Positions 56,705 through 64,000 of a stretch of 64,000 bases of DNA are shown here, one piece after another. The notes beneath the pieces were generated by a model that had not been told where the DNA came from, searched no databases, and worked only from the letters and a program-made list of their open reading frames with translations. Within the stretch, counting starts at the first letter, position 1, and each line of letters starts with the position of its first letter. The translations under genes and the position numbers were made by a program. The stretch comes from an uncultured Sphingomonas sp. (GTDB lineage: Bacteria > Pseudomonadota > Alphaproteobacteria > Sphingomonadales > Sphingomonadaceae), in assembly GCF_936927845.1 (NCBI RefSeq), contig NZ_CAKZHV010000029.1, positions 34,364 through 98,363 of the forward strand. The letters are read 5' to 3'.

Positions 56705-58282
56705 TCAGAACGTCAGCCCCATCGCGATCTTCACGCCCGGCAGCGCCTTGACGCGCCCGAGCAGGTCGCCCGTCACTGCCTCATCGACCGACAGCAGCAA
56801 CACCGCCTCGCCGCCCGCCTGACGGCGCCCGAGGTGGAAGGTCCCGATGTTGACCCCCGCCTCACCCAGCAGCGTACCCAGCCGCCCGATGAACCCCGGA
56901 GCATCCTCGTTCACCACGTAGAGCATCGGCCCGGCCAGGTCTGCCTCGACCTTGATCCCGAACAGCTCGACCAGCCGCGGCGCGGCATCGCCGAACAGCG
57001 TGCCGACAACCGAGCGCTCGCCGTCAGCGGTGCGAACCGAGACGCGTACCAGCGTGTGGTAATCGCCCTCGCGCTCGCTCCTGATCTCGCGCACCTCGAC
57101 CCCGCGGTCGCGCGCCAGCAGCGGCGCGTTGACCATGTTGACGGTCGCGGTCTGCGTGCGCAGGAAGCCGGCGAGCACGGCGCTGGTGATCGGCTTCTGG
57201 TTAAGCTCGGCGGCCGCCCCCTCGGTGTGGACCGAGATGCGGTCGATCGCGCCGGTCGAGAGCTGCCCGACGAGGCTACCGAGCTTCTCGGCGAGCGCCA
57301 TGTACGGCTTCAGCTTGGGCGCTTCCTCCGCCGACAGGCTCGGCATGTTGAGCGCGTTGGTGACCCCGCCCGACACGAGATAGTCGGCCATCTGCTCGGC
57401 TACCTGGATCGCGACGTTGACCTGCGCCTCGGTGGTCGACGCGCCCAAATGCGGGGTGGAGACGAAATTGGGCGTGCCGAACAAGGGCGACGCCTTCGCC
57501 GGCTCCTCGACGAACACGTCGAGCGCCGCGCCCGCAACCTGGCCTGAGTCGAGCGCGTCCTTCAGCGCCGCCTCGTCGATCAGCCCGCCGCGCGCGCAGT
57601 TGATGATCCGCACGCCCTTCTTCGTCTTGGCGATGTTCTCGGCGGACAGGATGTTGCGCGTCTGGTCGGTCAGCGGCGTGTGCAGCGTGATGAAGTCGGC
57701 ACGCGCGAGCAGCTCGTCGAGCGTCACTTTCTCGACGCCGATCTCGAGCGCGCGCTCAGGCGTCAGGAACGGATCAAACGCGATCACGCGCATCTTCAAC
57801 CCACGCGCGCGGTCGGCGACGATCGAGCCGATGTTGCCCGCGCCGATCAACCCCAGCGTCTTGGAGGTCAGCTCGACACCCATGAAGCGGTTCTTCTCCC
57901 ACTTGCCGGCCTGCGTCGACGCGTCCGCCTCGGGCAATTGCCGCGCCAGCGCGAACATCAGCGCGATCGCGTGCTCGGCGGTGGTGATCGAATTGCCGAA
58001 CGGCGTGTTCATCACGACGACGCCCTTCGCCGACGCCGCCGGAATGTCGACGTTGTCGACACCGATTCCGGCGCGGCCGACGACCTTCAGGTTGGTCGCG
58101 TGTTCCAGTAGGTCGGCCGTAACCTTGGTCGAGGAACGGATTGCCAGGCCGTCGTAATCGCCGATGATCGCCTTCAGCTCATCCGGCGTCTTGCCGATGA
58201 TCTCGTCCACCTCGACGCCGCGATCGCGAAAGATCTGCGCCGCACGCGGGTCCATCTTGTCGGAAATCAGTACCTTGGGCAT
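56705..58282 (-). CDS. serA: D-3-phosphoglycerate dehydrogenase
   Basis: SerA oxidises 3-phosphoglycerate with NAD, the first step of serine synthesis. The 525-aa long form has substrate and NAD domains (LKVVGRAGIGVDNVDIPAA, TLGLIGAGNIGSIVADRARG, catalytic Arg in INCARGGLIDEAAL, Glu in VEEP and His in STPHLGAST), an intervening domain and a C-terminal ACT domain (NEDAPGFIGRLGTLLGEAGV) for serine control. The ATG at 58282 gives MPKVLISDKMDPRAAQ; upstream in-frame codons only translate a REP-like repeat. That repeat supplies its GGGAG ribosome site. serC lies upstream on the same strand. Confidence 0.96.
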   Translation of the reverse strand: MPKVLISDKMDPRAAQIFRDRGVEVDEIIGKTPDELKAIIGDYDGLAIRSSTKVTADLLEHATNLKVVGRAGIGVDNVDIPAASAKGVVVMNTPFGNSITTAEHAIALMFALARQLPEADASTQAGKWEKNRFMGVELTSKTLGLIGAGNIGSIVADRARGLKMRVIAFDPFLTPERALEIGVEKVTLDELLARADFITLHTPLTDQTRNILSAENIAKTKKGVRIINCARGGLIDEAALKDALDSGQVAGAALDVFVEEPAKASPLFGTPNFVSTPHLGASTTEAQVNVAIQVAEQMADYLVSGGVTNALNMPSLSAEEAPKLKPYMALAEKLGSLVGQLSTGAIDRISVHTEGAAAELNQKPITSAVLAGFLRTQTATVNMVNAPLLARDRGVEVREIRSEREGDYHTLVRVSVRTADGERSVVGTLFGDAAPRLVELFGIKVEADLAGPMLYVVNEDAPGFIGRLGTLLGEAGVNIGTFHLGRRQAGGEAVLLLSVDEAVTGDLLGRVKALPGVKIAMGLTF

Positions 58283-58289
58283 GTCTTTA

Positions 58290-58334
58290 CTCCCTCTCCC
58301 CTGTGGGGAGAGGGTCGGGGTGAGGGGCTGCCCC
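58290..58334. repeat. REP-like repeat, copy C (directly before serA)
   Basis: Same orientation as copy A (CTCCCTCTCCCC, loop, GGGGAGAGGG, tail). It begins 7 bases upstream of the serA start and provides its Shine-Dalgarno-like GGGAG. Confidence 0.85.
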
Positions 58335-58373
58335 ACACGCCGACCCTTAAGTTGATGTGAAATGAAGAGGTCG

Positions 58374-58410
58374 CCCCCTCACCCAACCCTCTCCCCAGCG
58401 GGGAAGAAGG
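58374..58410. repeat. REP-like repeat, copy D (after serC)
   Basis: Same orientation as copy B, with the stem ending slightly degraded (GGGGAAGAAGG). Copies C and D face each other in the serC-serA gap. Confidence 0.8.
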
Positions 58411-58420
58411 CTAGAAAAAA

Positions 58421-59572
58421 TTACGCCTTGGCGCTCGCGTAGGCCCAGTCGAGCCACGGCCCGAGCGCCTCGATATCGGCGGTATCGACCGTGGCACCGC
58501 ACCAGATGCGCAGGCCCGGCGGCGCGTCGCGGTAACCGGCGACATCGAACGCCGCGCCTTCCGCTTCGAGCAGCGACGCCATCTTCTTGATCAGCGCCTC
58601 GTCCGCGCCCGCGACCGTCAGGCAGACGCTGGTCTTCGACCGCGACGCCTCGTCCTCGGCCAGATGCCCGAGCCAGTCACGCTCGGCGACGATCTTGTCG
58701 AGCGCCGCGGCGTTGGCATCCGAACGCGCGATCAGCCCGCCCGCACCCAGGGATTTCGCCCATTCAAGCGACCAGATCGCATCCTCGACCGCCAGCATCG
58801 AGGGCGTGTTGATCGTCTCGCCCTTGAAGATGCCCTCAGACAATTTGCCTTTGCTCACCAAGCGGAACACCTTGGGCAGCGGCCAGGCGGGGGTATAGCT
58901 CTCCAGCCGCTCGACCGCGCGTGGCCCCAGGATCAGCACGCCGTGCGCGCCCTCGCCGCCCAGCACCTTCTGCCAGCTGAACGTCGCCACATCGATCTTG
59001 TCCCACGGCAGGTCATAGGCGAACACGCCGCTGGTCGCGTCGGCGAACGACAACCCCTCGCGATCGTCCGCGATCCAGTCGCCGTTCGGCACGCGCACGC
59101 CGCTCGTCGTGCCGTTCCAGGTGAACAGCACGTCGTTCGACCAATCGACTTGGCCGAGGTCGGGCAATTGCCCGTAATCGGCGCGGATCACGGTCGGATC
59201 GATCTTGAGCTGCTTGACCGCGTCGGTCACCCAACCCTCGCCGAAACTCTCCCACGCGAGCGCGGTGACCGGGCGCGCGCCCAGCATCGTCCACATCGCC
59301 ATTTCGAACGCGCCGGTGTCGGATCCGGGGACGATACCGATCCGATGCGTGTCGGGCAGGCGCAGCAGCTCGCGCATCAGGTCGATGCAATATTGCAACC
59401 GCTGCTTGCCGAGCTTGGAACGGTGCGAGCGTCCAAGCACCTCGGTGGCGAGTTTGGCGGGGTCATAGCCCGGCGGCTTGGCACAGGGACCGGATGAGAA
59501 ATACGGCCGCGCCGGCTTGGTCGCGGGTTTCTCGGGCGCACCCGTGACGGGGGCGGCAGTCGTATCAGTCAA
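58421..59572 (-). CDS. serC: Phosphoserine aminotransferase
   Basis: SerC converts 3-phosphohydroxypyruvate to phosphoserine with glutamate and PLP. The 383-aa protein has the alphaproteobacterial-type start (KPARPYFSSGPCAKPPGYDP), GSDTGAFEMAMWTMLG for substrate binding and the PLP lysine in VATFSWQKVLGGEGAHG. The start codon is TTG: the one at 59572 lies 8 bases after GAGGAG, while a TTG at 59578 is too close to it. It is first in the serC-serA order. A hairpin-rich leader precedes it. Confidence 0.95.
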   Translation of the reverse strand: MTDTTAAPVTGAPEKPATKPARPYFSSGPCAKPPGYDPAKLATEVLGRSHRSKLGKQRLQYCIDLMRELLRLPDTHRIGIVPGSDTGAFEMAMWTMLGARPVTALAWESFGEGWVTDAVKQLKIDPTVIRADYGQLPDLGQVDWSNDVLFTWNGTTSGVRVPNGDWIADDREGLSFADATSGVFAYDLPWDKIDVATFSWQKVLGGEGAHGVLILGPRAVERLESYTPAWPLPKVFRLVSKGKLSEGIFKGETINTPSMLAVEDAIWSLEWAKSLGAGGLIARSDANAAALDKIVAERDWLGHLAEDEASRSKTSVCLTVAGADEALIKKMASLLEAEGAAFDVAGYRDAPPGLRIWCGATVDTADIEALGPWLDWAYASAKA

Positions 59573-59578
59573 TGTCAA

Positions 59579-59640
59579 CTCTCCTCACAGAGAGCACGCG
59601 CGGCGTTGGGACCGCGTGGCCCGTCGACCGCGCTGAAGCA
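59579..59640 (-). promoter_or_regulatory. Hairpin leader of serC, possible serC-motif RNA
   Basis: Just upstream of the serC start on the minus strand are two hairpins: GGGCC-ACGC-GG(T)CCC (about 59605-59619) and CTCTC-N6-GAGAG (59579-59594). The second pairs part of the GAGGAGAG ribosome site. Alphaproteobacteria are reported to carry a conserved serC-motif RNA in this position; whether this is an instance is inference. Confidence 0.4.
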
Positions 59641-59809
59641 AATGGCGGCGGGCGTCAACCGCTCACATGGATCAACGCTCCATCACAGCGCGGCGGACAC
59701 CACGTCTCGTCGGGCGCCGGCACCAGCCCGTCGCAGCGCGCGACATCGTTAACGAGGCGGCAGGAAAGCGCGTCCTACGCCTTCCGTTGAACAACGGGGC
59801 GAGCGGAAC

Positions 59810-60508
59810 GTGCGTGAGCGGCGGGTGGATGAACGACGGGGGCGCATTGCGAGCACGCGCGCCGTCCGCTCGCGCCTGGTCGCTGCGACGATCATCCTCG
59901 CCGTGCTCGCCGCGTGCGGGCGCACCGAGCGTCCCAGCACCGCGCCGCGCATCACCGAGGCGCCGAGCGTGCGCGAGACGCAGCGCTGCTTTGCCGATCT
60001 GCGCGCGATGGGGGTCGATTTCCAGCCGTTGCCTGACAAGCAGACGGGGCCGGGTTGCGGGCTGACGGGGACGGTCAAACTGCTCGACATCGGCGTGCCG
60101 ACCGCGAACCTCGGTGCGGTCCGCTGCGGCGAGGCGCGCGCGTTCGCCGGATGGGCGCGGAACGGCGTCGCGCCGGCGGCGTACCAAATCCTTGGATCGG
60201 AACTGTCGCGGATCGTCAGCATGGGCAGCTACGCATGCCGTAACACCGTCGGGACGAGCGGCCCGGCGCGCCGGTCGGGGCACGCGGTCGCCAACGCGAT
60301 CGACGTCGCGACGTTCGAGTTGAAGGACGGGCGCCGCATCAGCATCCAGCGCGACTGGAACTCGCCCGACCCCGACGTGCGGCGGTTCTTGCAGACGATC
60401 CACACCTCGGCGTGCCGACGGTTCGGAACCGTGCTGTCGCCCGATTACAACGCCGCGCATCACGATCACCTCCACCTCGAAGACGATCGCACCAGCTTCT
60501 GTCGTTAG
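59810..60508 (+). CDS. Extensin-like family lipoprotein
   Basis: The 232-aa protein has a basic N-terminus, a hydrophobic stretch (LVAATIILAVLAAC) and a lipobox ending LAAC, so it should be a lipid-anchored envelope protein. The extensin-like C-terminal domain carries histidines and acids in the order RRSGHAVANAIDVATF and AAHHDHLHLEDD, similar to LAS-type zinc peptidases that cut peptidoglycan cross-links. Six cysteines suggest disulfides. The start at 59810 is a GTG; a second GTG at 59825 is possible. About 230 bases upstream hold only the serC leader and no gene. Confidence 0.85.
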   Translation: MRERRVDERRGRIASTRAVRSRLVAATIILAVLAACGRTERPSTAPRITEAPSVRETQRCFADLRAMGVDFQPLPDKQTGPGCGLTGTVKLLDIGVPTANLGAVRCGEARAFAGWARNGVAPAAYQILGSELSRIVSMGSYACRNTVGTSGPARRSGHAVANAIDVATFELKDGRRISIQRDWNSPDPDVRRFLQTIHTSACRRFGTVLSPDYNAAHHDHLHLEDDRTSFCR

Positions 60509-60545
60509 TCTTGCAGCCGTCATCGGCGCAGCTTATCGCCCCGGG

Positions 60546-61433
60546 ATGACAGAAACCCGCGTACCTAGCCGCGTCTTCCCGCGTGCCAAGCAGGATGCCG
60601 ACGCCGCTCGTCAGAGCATCTCCACCCCGCAGACCGAGAGCCCGGCCTACAAGCTCGCGTTCCAGGACATGGACTTCCTCGTCCGCGAGGACCTGCGCCC
60701 GGTCCGCTTCCAGCTCGAACTGCTGAAAACGCAGCTTATCCTGGAGGAAGCGCATATCGGCTCGACCTTCGTCTTCTACGGCTCGGCGCGCATCCCCGAG
60801 CCCGCCAAGGCGCAGGCGCTGCTCGACATGGCGACCGACGACAAGAGCCGCCGCATCGCCGAAAGCTTGGTCGCCAAGTCGAAGTACTACGACATGGCGC
60901 GCGAGCTGGCGCAGCTCTGCTCCAACTTCCCGCGCGACGAGGCGGGCAAGCGCCACTTCGTCGTCTGCTCGGGCGGTGGTCCGTCGATTATGGAAGCCGC
61001 CAATCGCGGCGCGACCGACGTTCACGCGGAATCGATCGGGCTCAACATCGTGCTGCCGCACGAGCAGGCGCCCAACCCGTACGTCACGCCGTCCTTGTCG
61101 ACGCAATTCCATTATTTCGCGCTGCGCAAGATGCACTTCCTGCTCCACGCGCGCGCGCTGGCGGCATTCCCGGGCGGGTTCGGCACGTTCGACGAATTGT
61201 TCGAGCTGCTGACGCTCATCCAGACCGGGAAGATCGAGCCGATGCCGGTGCTCCTGTTCGGGCGTGAATTCTGGGAGCGCGTGGTCAATTTCGACGCGCT
61301 GGTCGAAGAAGGCGTGGTGTCGGAGCGTGACCTCGGCATCTTCCGCTACGTGGAGAGCGCGGCCGAAGGCTGGGCAGTCGTTCAGCAATTCTACCGCGAA
61401 CGTCAGGAAAAGACGCCGCAGCCGCCGCGCTGA
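60546..61433 (+). CDS. LOG-family protein (cytokinin-riboside phosphohydrolase-like)
   Basis: The 295-aa protein has the LOG/TIGR00730 nucleotide fold with FVVCSGGGPSIMEAANRGA and the signature FPGGFGTFDELFELLTLIQ (PGGxGTxxE). Such enzymes cut the bond between base and ribose 5-phosphate in modified or free AMP-like nucleotides; many are mislabelled lysine decarboxylases. The long N-terminal arm (residues 1-75) before GSTFVFYGSARI is typical of the longer bacterial members. The ATG at 60546 lies 37 bases after the extensin-like stop. Confidence 0.88.
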   Translation: MTETRVPSRVFPRAKQDADAARQSISTPQTESPAYKLAFQDMDFLVREDLRPVRFQLELLKTQLILEEAHIGSTFVFYGSARIPEPAKAQALLDMATDDKSRRIAESLVAKSKYYDMARELAQLCSNFPRDEAGKRHFVVCSGGGPSIMEAANRGATDVHAESIGLNIVLPHEQAPNPYVTPSLSTQFHYFALRKMHFLLHARALAAFPGGFGTFDELFELLTLIQTGKIEPMPVLLFGREFWERVVNFDALVEEGVVSERDLGIFRYVESAAEGWAVVQQFYRERQEKTPQPPR

Positions 61434-61484
61434 ACCAAGGTGCCATGCCCCTTCCCTGACGAGGGAGGGGGCGTTGAAGGCGCC

Positions 61485-62183
61485 TTATTTGACCGGCTGA
61501 ACTTGGTCGTACGTCGTTCGCGTGGCGAGCGTACCCGATTTGCCCATCAGCGCTCCGGCGGTGCGGCTGGCAATCTCTGCCGGGACGACCGCGCCGTTCG
61601 CGAGTGCGGTGTAGCGTGCGTCGGCGACCAGGCTCTGCACCGAGGCGACCAGCATAATGCGGAACGGCTTGTTCGTCATGAAGCGCACGCGCTCAAGAAA
61701 GGGCGCGCGTCCGCGCATGTTGACGACCGCCTCGGCCTGCGCATCCGCCGAGGCATCGTGCGGGCCGATCTTGAGCGTGCCCGCGGGCAGGCGCGCGAAG
61801 CGATAGGTGGTGACGCCGTTCGCGTCGGTGCGCGTCGCTGCGCTCGCGAACCATTTCGCATTCTCGCCGTAGGACGGGACGCGGTCGCGCTTGATCTTGC
61901 GCCAGCCAGACAAATCCTTCGGCGTCGGCGCGTGCCCGTCGACCGAGACGAGCGACCAACGGTCCGGCTCGGCGCGGCGCGGGTCATATTGCTCGACCAG
62001 CGTCTTGCGCTCGGCCCCGCTGCGCTCGACCACCGTCGTCTGGCGAAACGCGAACCCATCGCTGCGCGTCGCGCGCATCCCGGCGAGCAACCGCTCCTGC
62101 AAGGCGTCGGCGTGCGCCGCGGTGGCGGGGGCGAGCAGCAACGCGGCCCACCCGACGATCCGGCCGACGGGCAGGCGGCGCAC
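61485..62183 (-). CDS. LolA-like periplasmic outer-membrane lipoprotein carrier-type protein
   Basis: The 232-aa protein begins with a signal peptide (RRLPVGRIVGWAALLLAPATAAHA) and has no membrane segment after it. The mature part is beta-rich (FAFRQTTVVERSGAERKTLV, YRFARLPAGTLKIGPHD), reminiscent of LolA/LolB half-barrels, but I cannot assign it firmly. The start is a GTG at 62183, 7 bases after the cytochrome c stop, so the two form an operon. Longer in-frame starts would overlap the cytochrome gene and give an Arg/Pro-rich arm. Confidence 0.6.
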   Translation of the reverse strand: MRRLPVGRIVGWAALLLAPATAAHADALQERLLAGMRATRSDGFAFRQTTVVERSGAERKTLVEQYDPRRAEPDRWSLVSVDGHAPTPKDLSGWRKIKRDRVPSYGENAKWFASAATRTDANGVTTYRFARLPAGTLKIGPHDASADAQAEAVVNMRGRAPFLERVRFMTNKPFRIMLVASVQSLVADARYTALANGAVVPAEIASRTAGALMGKSGTLATRTTYDQVQPVK

Positions 62184-62190
62184 GGTCGGT

Positions 62191-62898
62191 TTACTGCTTG
62201 GCAGGCGGCGGGGTGACCGCCAGCGCCTTGTCCTTCGACGCGTTCGGATCGACCGAAGGCGCACCGGAGGCGGGCGTGCCGGTGTTGGCGATATCGGCGG
62301 TGTTGCCCTTCGCCGCGTCGGTGACGTTCGCGACCGCGGCATCCTTCGCGCCCGGATCAGTACCGGGTGCAGGGGCGGCGGGCAGCGGCAGGTTCGAGCC
62401 CTGCTGGTTGAGGTACGCGATCACGTTGGCGCGGTCTTCGGGGTTGGACAGGCCCGCAAAGGTCATCTTGGTGCCGTTGGCGAATTTGCGTGGGGACGTC
62501 AGCCACGCGTTCATGCGCTCGAAATCCCAGGTCCCGCCGACCGATTTCAGCGCATCGGAGAAGGGGTAACCGCCCTTGCCCTGCGCGATCCCCTCGCCGA
62601 GCGTCGCGTACAAATTCGGACCGACGCCGTTCGCGCCGCCTTGGTTGATCGTGTGGCAAGCGGCGCACTTCTTGAACACCTCGGCGCCCTTCGCCGGGTC
62701 CGCGGTCGGTAGCAAGGACGCGATCGGCACCGCCTTCGCGTCACCGCCGCCGCCGGCTTCCTCGACGCCTTCGATCGCGTAGCCCATCTTCTCGGGACGT
62801 TCGCCGTGGAAGATCATGCCGCCCACGATCGAGAGCCCCAGCGCCGCACCGCAGCCAGCCAGCACCCAGCCCGCAATCGTGTTGTTCCGATCGTCCAT
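62191..62898 (-). CDS. Membrane-anchored class I cytochrome c (CycM-like c552)
   Basis: The 235-aa protein has an uncut N-terminal anchor (WVLAGCGAALGLSIVGGMIF) and one heme site KKCAACHTINQGGANGVGPN; the distal ligand Met is in TKMTFAGLSNPEDRANVI. This is the c-type cytochrome that carries electrons from the bc1 complex to aa3 oxidase in alphaproteobacteria. The C-terminal tail (about residues 170-235) is Ala/Pro/Asp-rich and disordered. The ATG at 62898 lies about 105 bases from the divergent pheA start. Confidence 0.92.
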   Translation of the reverse strand: MDDRNNTIAGWVLAGCGAALGLSIVGGMIFHGERPEKMGYAIEGVEEAGGGGDAKAVPIASLLPTADPAKGAEVFKKCAACHTINQGGANGVGPNLYATLGEGIAQGKGGYPFSDALKSVGGTWDFERMNAWLTSPRKFANGTKMTFAGLSNPEDRANVIAYLNQQGSNLPLPAAPAPGTDPGAKDAAVANVTDAAKGNTADIANTGTPASGAPSVDPNASKDKALAVTPPPAKQ

Positions 62899-63004
62899 GT
62901 CGTGAAACCGCCCCTAATTGTGTTCAACCCATAGAAAAGCATCCGCGACGCTGCAAGCGCACTTGAGCGATGCCACGGCGCACCCTACCCGCGGCATCAA
63001 ACCG

Positions 63005-63895
63005 ATGCAGACCTACGCCGCCCCCGCCCGCCCGATCGTCGACGCGATGATCGCCGCCGCCGCCGCCGAGCCCGACCGCGCGGTGTCGTTCCAGGGCGCG
63101 CCCGGCGCCAACAGCCACGTCGCGGTGACGGAAGCGTTTCCCGACGCACTGCCGCTGCCGTGCTTCTCGTTCGACGACGCACTCGACGCGGTAAAGGACG
63201 GGCGCGCCGCGCACGCGCTGATTCCGATCGAGAATTCGCTCCACGGGCGCGTTGCCGACATCCATTTCCTGCTGCCCGAATCGGGTCTGGTGATCACCGC
63301 CGAGCACTTCCTGGCGATCCGTCACGCACTGATGGGCGTGGGCGCGCGCGACGAGGTGGCGGAGGCGATGAGCCACCCGCAGGCGCTGGGGCAGTGCCGC
63401 CACTGGTTGAAGGCACACGGCATACAACCTGTGAACTATCCCGATACCGCAGGCGCCGCCGCGATCGTCGCCGAACTGGCCGACCCCCGCGTCGCCGCGC
63501 TCGCCCCGCCGGGCGCCGCCGCGCTCTACGGGTTGAACCTGCTCGGCGTCGACATCGCCGACGCCGACCACAATATGACGCGGTTCGTGGCACTGGCGCG
63601 CGGCAGTCGCCCGCCGATCGGCGAGGCGACGTGGATGACGACGTTCATCTTCGAGGTGAAGAACGTGCCCGCCGCGCTCTACAAGGCGATGGGCGGCTTC
63701 GCGACCAACGGCGTCAACATGACCAAGCTGGAATCCTACCAGCGCGGCGGCAGCTTCGCCGCAAGTGAATTTTTCTGTGACGTGGAAGGCAAACCGGGCG
63801 AGCCGGGCTTCGACCGCGCCATGGAGGAACTGGGTTTCCACGCCAAATGGGTGCGCGTGCTCGGCACCTACGCGCAGGCGCGCCGCCGCGGTTGA
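63005..63895 (+). CDS. pheA: Prephenate dehydratase
   Basis: PheA turns prephenate into phenylpyruvate in phenylalanine synthesis. The 296-aa monofunctional enzyme has the PDT domain (RAVSFQGAPGANSHVAVTEA, HALIPIENSLHGRVADIHFLL, SHPQALGQCRHWL, DTAGAAAIVAEL, DHNMTRFVALAR) and a C-terminal ACT domain (TTFIFEVKNVPAALYKAMGG, NMTKLESY) that senses phenylalanine. The ATG at 63005 precedes a short Ala-rich arm; an upstream frame start at 62918 overlaps the cytochrome promoter area and is less likely. Confidence 0.95.
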   Translation: MQTYAAPARPIVDAMIAAAAAEPDRAVSFQGAPGANSHVAVTEAFPDALPLPCFSFDDALDAVKDGRAAHALIPIENSLHGRVADIHFLLPESGLVITAEHFLAIRHALMGVGARDEVAEAMSHPQALGQCRHWLKAHGIQPVNYPDTAGAAAIVAELADPRVAALAPPGAAALYGLNLLGVDIADADHNMTRFVALARGSRPPIGEATWMTTFIFEVKNVPAALYKAMGGFATNGVNMTKLESYQRGGSFAASEFFCDVEGKPGEPGFDRAMEELGFHAKWVRVLGTYAQARRRG

Positions 63896-64000
63896 AGCGA
63901 TTGTGGCGACTGCCGGGTCGTCGAGACAACGGACGCGATGCCTAGGTGTTTGATCCCACGGTTTGATGGTGCGATCCTTTCGTTGGAATGGAAGGAAGCC
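63896..64000. other. Right-end intergenic sequence with a possible ribosome-binding site at the edge
   Basis: No gene is contained here. The last bases include GGAAGGAAG (about 63989-63997), a strong Shine-Dalgarno-like run, so a plus-strand gene may start just past the window. I see no terminator after pheA. Confidence 0.4.

Noticed and set aside
63930..64000. Possible left end of an insertion sequence after pheA
   Set aside because: No inverted terminal repeat or transposase sequence can be seen before the window ends; only a ribosome-site-like run is visible.

Overview
The window is a stretch of chromosome from a high-GC alphaproteobacterium, most likely a Sphingomonas-type sphingomonad. 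I infer this from several things together: an imuA-imuB-dnaE2 mutasome behind an alphaproteobacterial LexA box (GAAC-N7-GAAC), a CpdR response regulator next to an N-formylglutamate amidohydrolase and a tRNA-Val, a single long Rel/Spo enzyme, a SapC-family protein, a perfect EcfG-type general-stress promoter, and a serC-serA-hisZ-purA gene order. No rRNA, CRISPR array, prophage or recognisable insertion sequence was seen. Coding density is very high, and the GC-rich third positions leave long antisense frames open, which I treated as shadows.

Layout. 1-3565 (-): branched-chain 2-oxoacid dehydrogenase E1alpha, E1beta and E2 (E2 runs off the left edge). 3853-10724 (+): SOS promoter and imuA-imuB-dnaE2, with an unusually long ImuB. 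10764-13280: hybrid histidine kinase. 13352-14643: a TetR regulator and a small conserved gene, linked by palindromes that look like shared operators. 14647-15882 (-): FAD-dependent reductase. 16030-18822 (+): a run of poorly known genes (membrane-anchored LuxR-type HTH, small proteins, a membrane protein, a RadC-like JAB protein, a receiver-like protein). 18858-22285: secreted protein, FAD-linked oxidase, SapC protein, cytochrome b561. 22366-22473: a well-structured small-RNA candidate. 22473-23954: N-formylglutamate amidohydrolase, CpdR, tRNA-Val. 24105-30621: S9 peptidase, DEAD-box helicase, AI-2E-type permease, DUF1289, GST, dienelactone hydrolase. 30693-33756 (-): ClpS, phasin, PHA synthase. 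33807-37294: aminotransferase, TauE-type permease, thioesterase, HxlR regulator, secreted protein. 37464-43028: Rsh, DUF885 protein, M48 protease. 43123-47647: glycosyltransferase and the ATP-grasp/alpha-E/transglutaminase pair. 47714-52422 (+): DnaJ-like, YihY, FabI, DUF3052-like, GNAT and AroC, several joined by 4-base overlaps. 52590-53074: EcfG promoter, Thr/Ser/Met-rich secreted protein and terminator. 53103-59572 (-): purA, small membrane protein, hisZ, DUF559, serA, serC, with REP-like repeats. 59810-63895: extensin-like lipoprotein, LOG-family protein, LolA-like protein, membrane-anchored cytochrome c and prephenate dehydratase.

How the parts work together. Three stress circuits are visible: SOS mutagenesis (LexA box in front of the ImuA/ImuB/DnaE2 mutasome), general stress (EcfG promoter before the 52644 gene) and the stringent response (Rsh). 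A carbon-storage block pairs PHA synthase with a phasin whose promoter carries a long inverted repeat of a TGCAGTGCA element, the type of site bound by PhaR. Amino-acid metabolism is represented by serine (serC, serA), histidine (hisZ), aromatic (aroC, pheA) and branched-chain catabolic (bkd) genes. The least explained parts are the 16030-18822 cluster, the 350-residue insert in ImuB, the TetR palindromes and the 22.4-kb RNA candidate.
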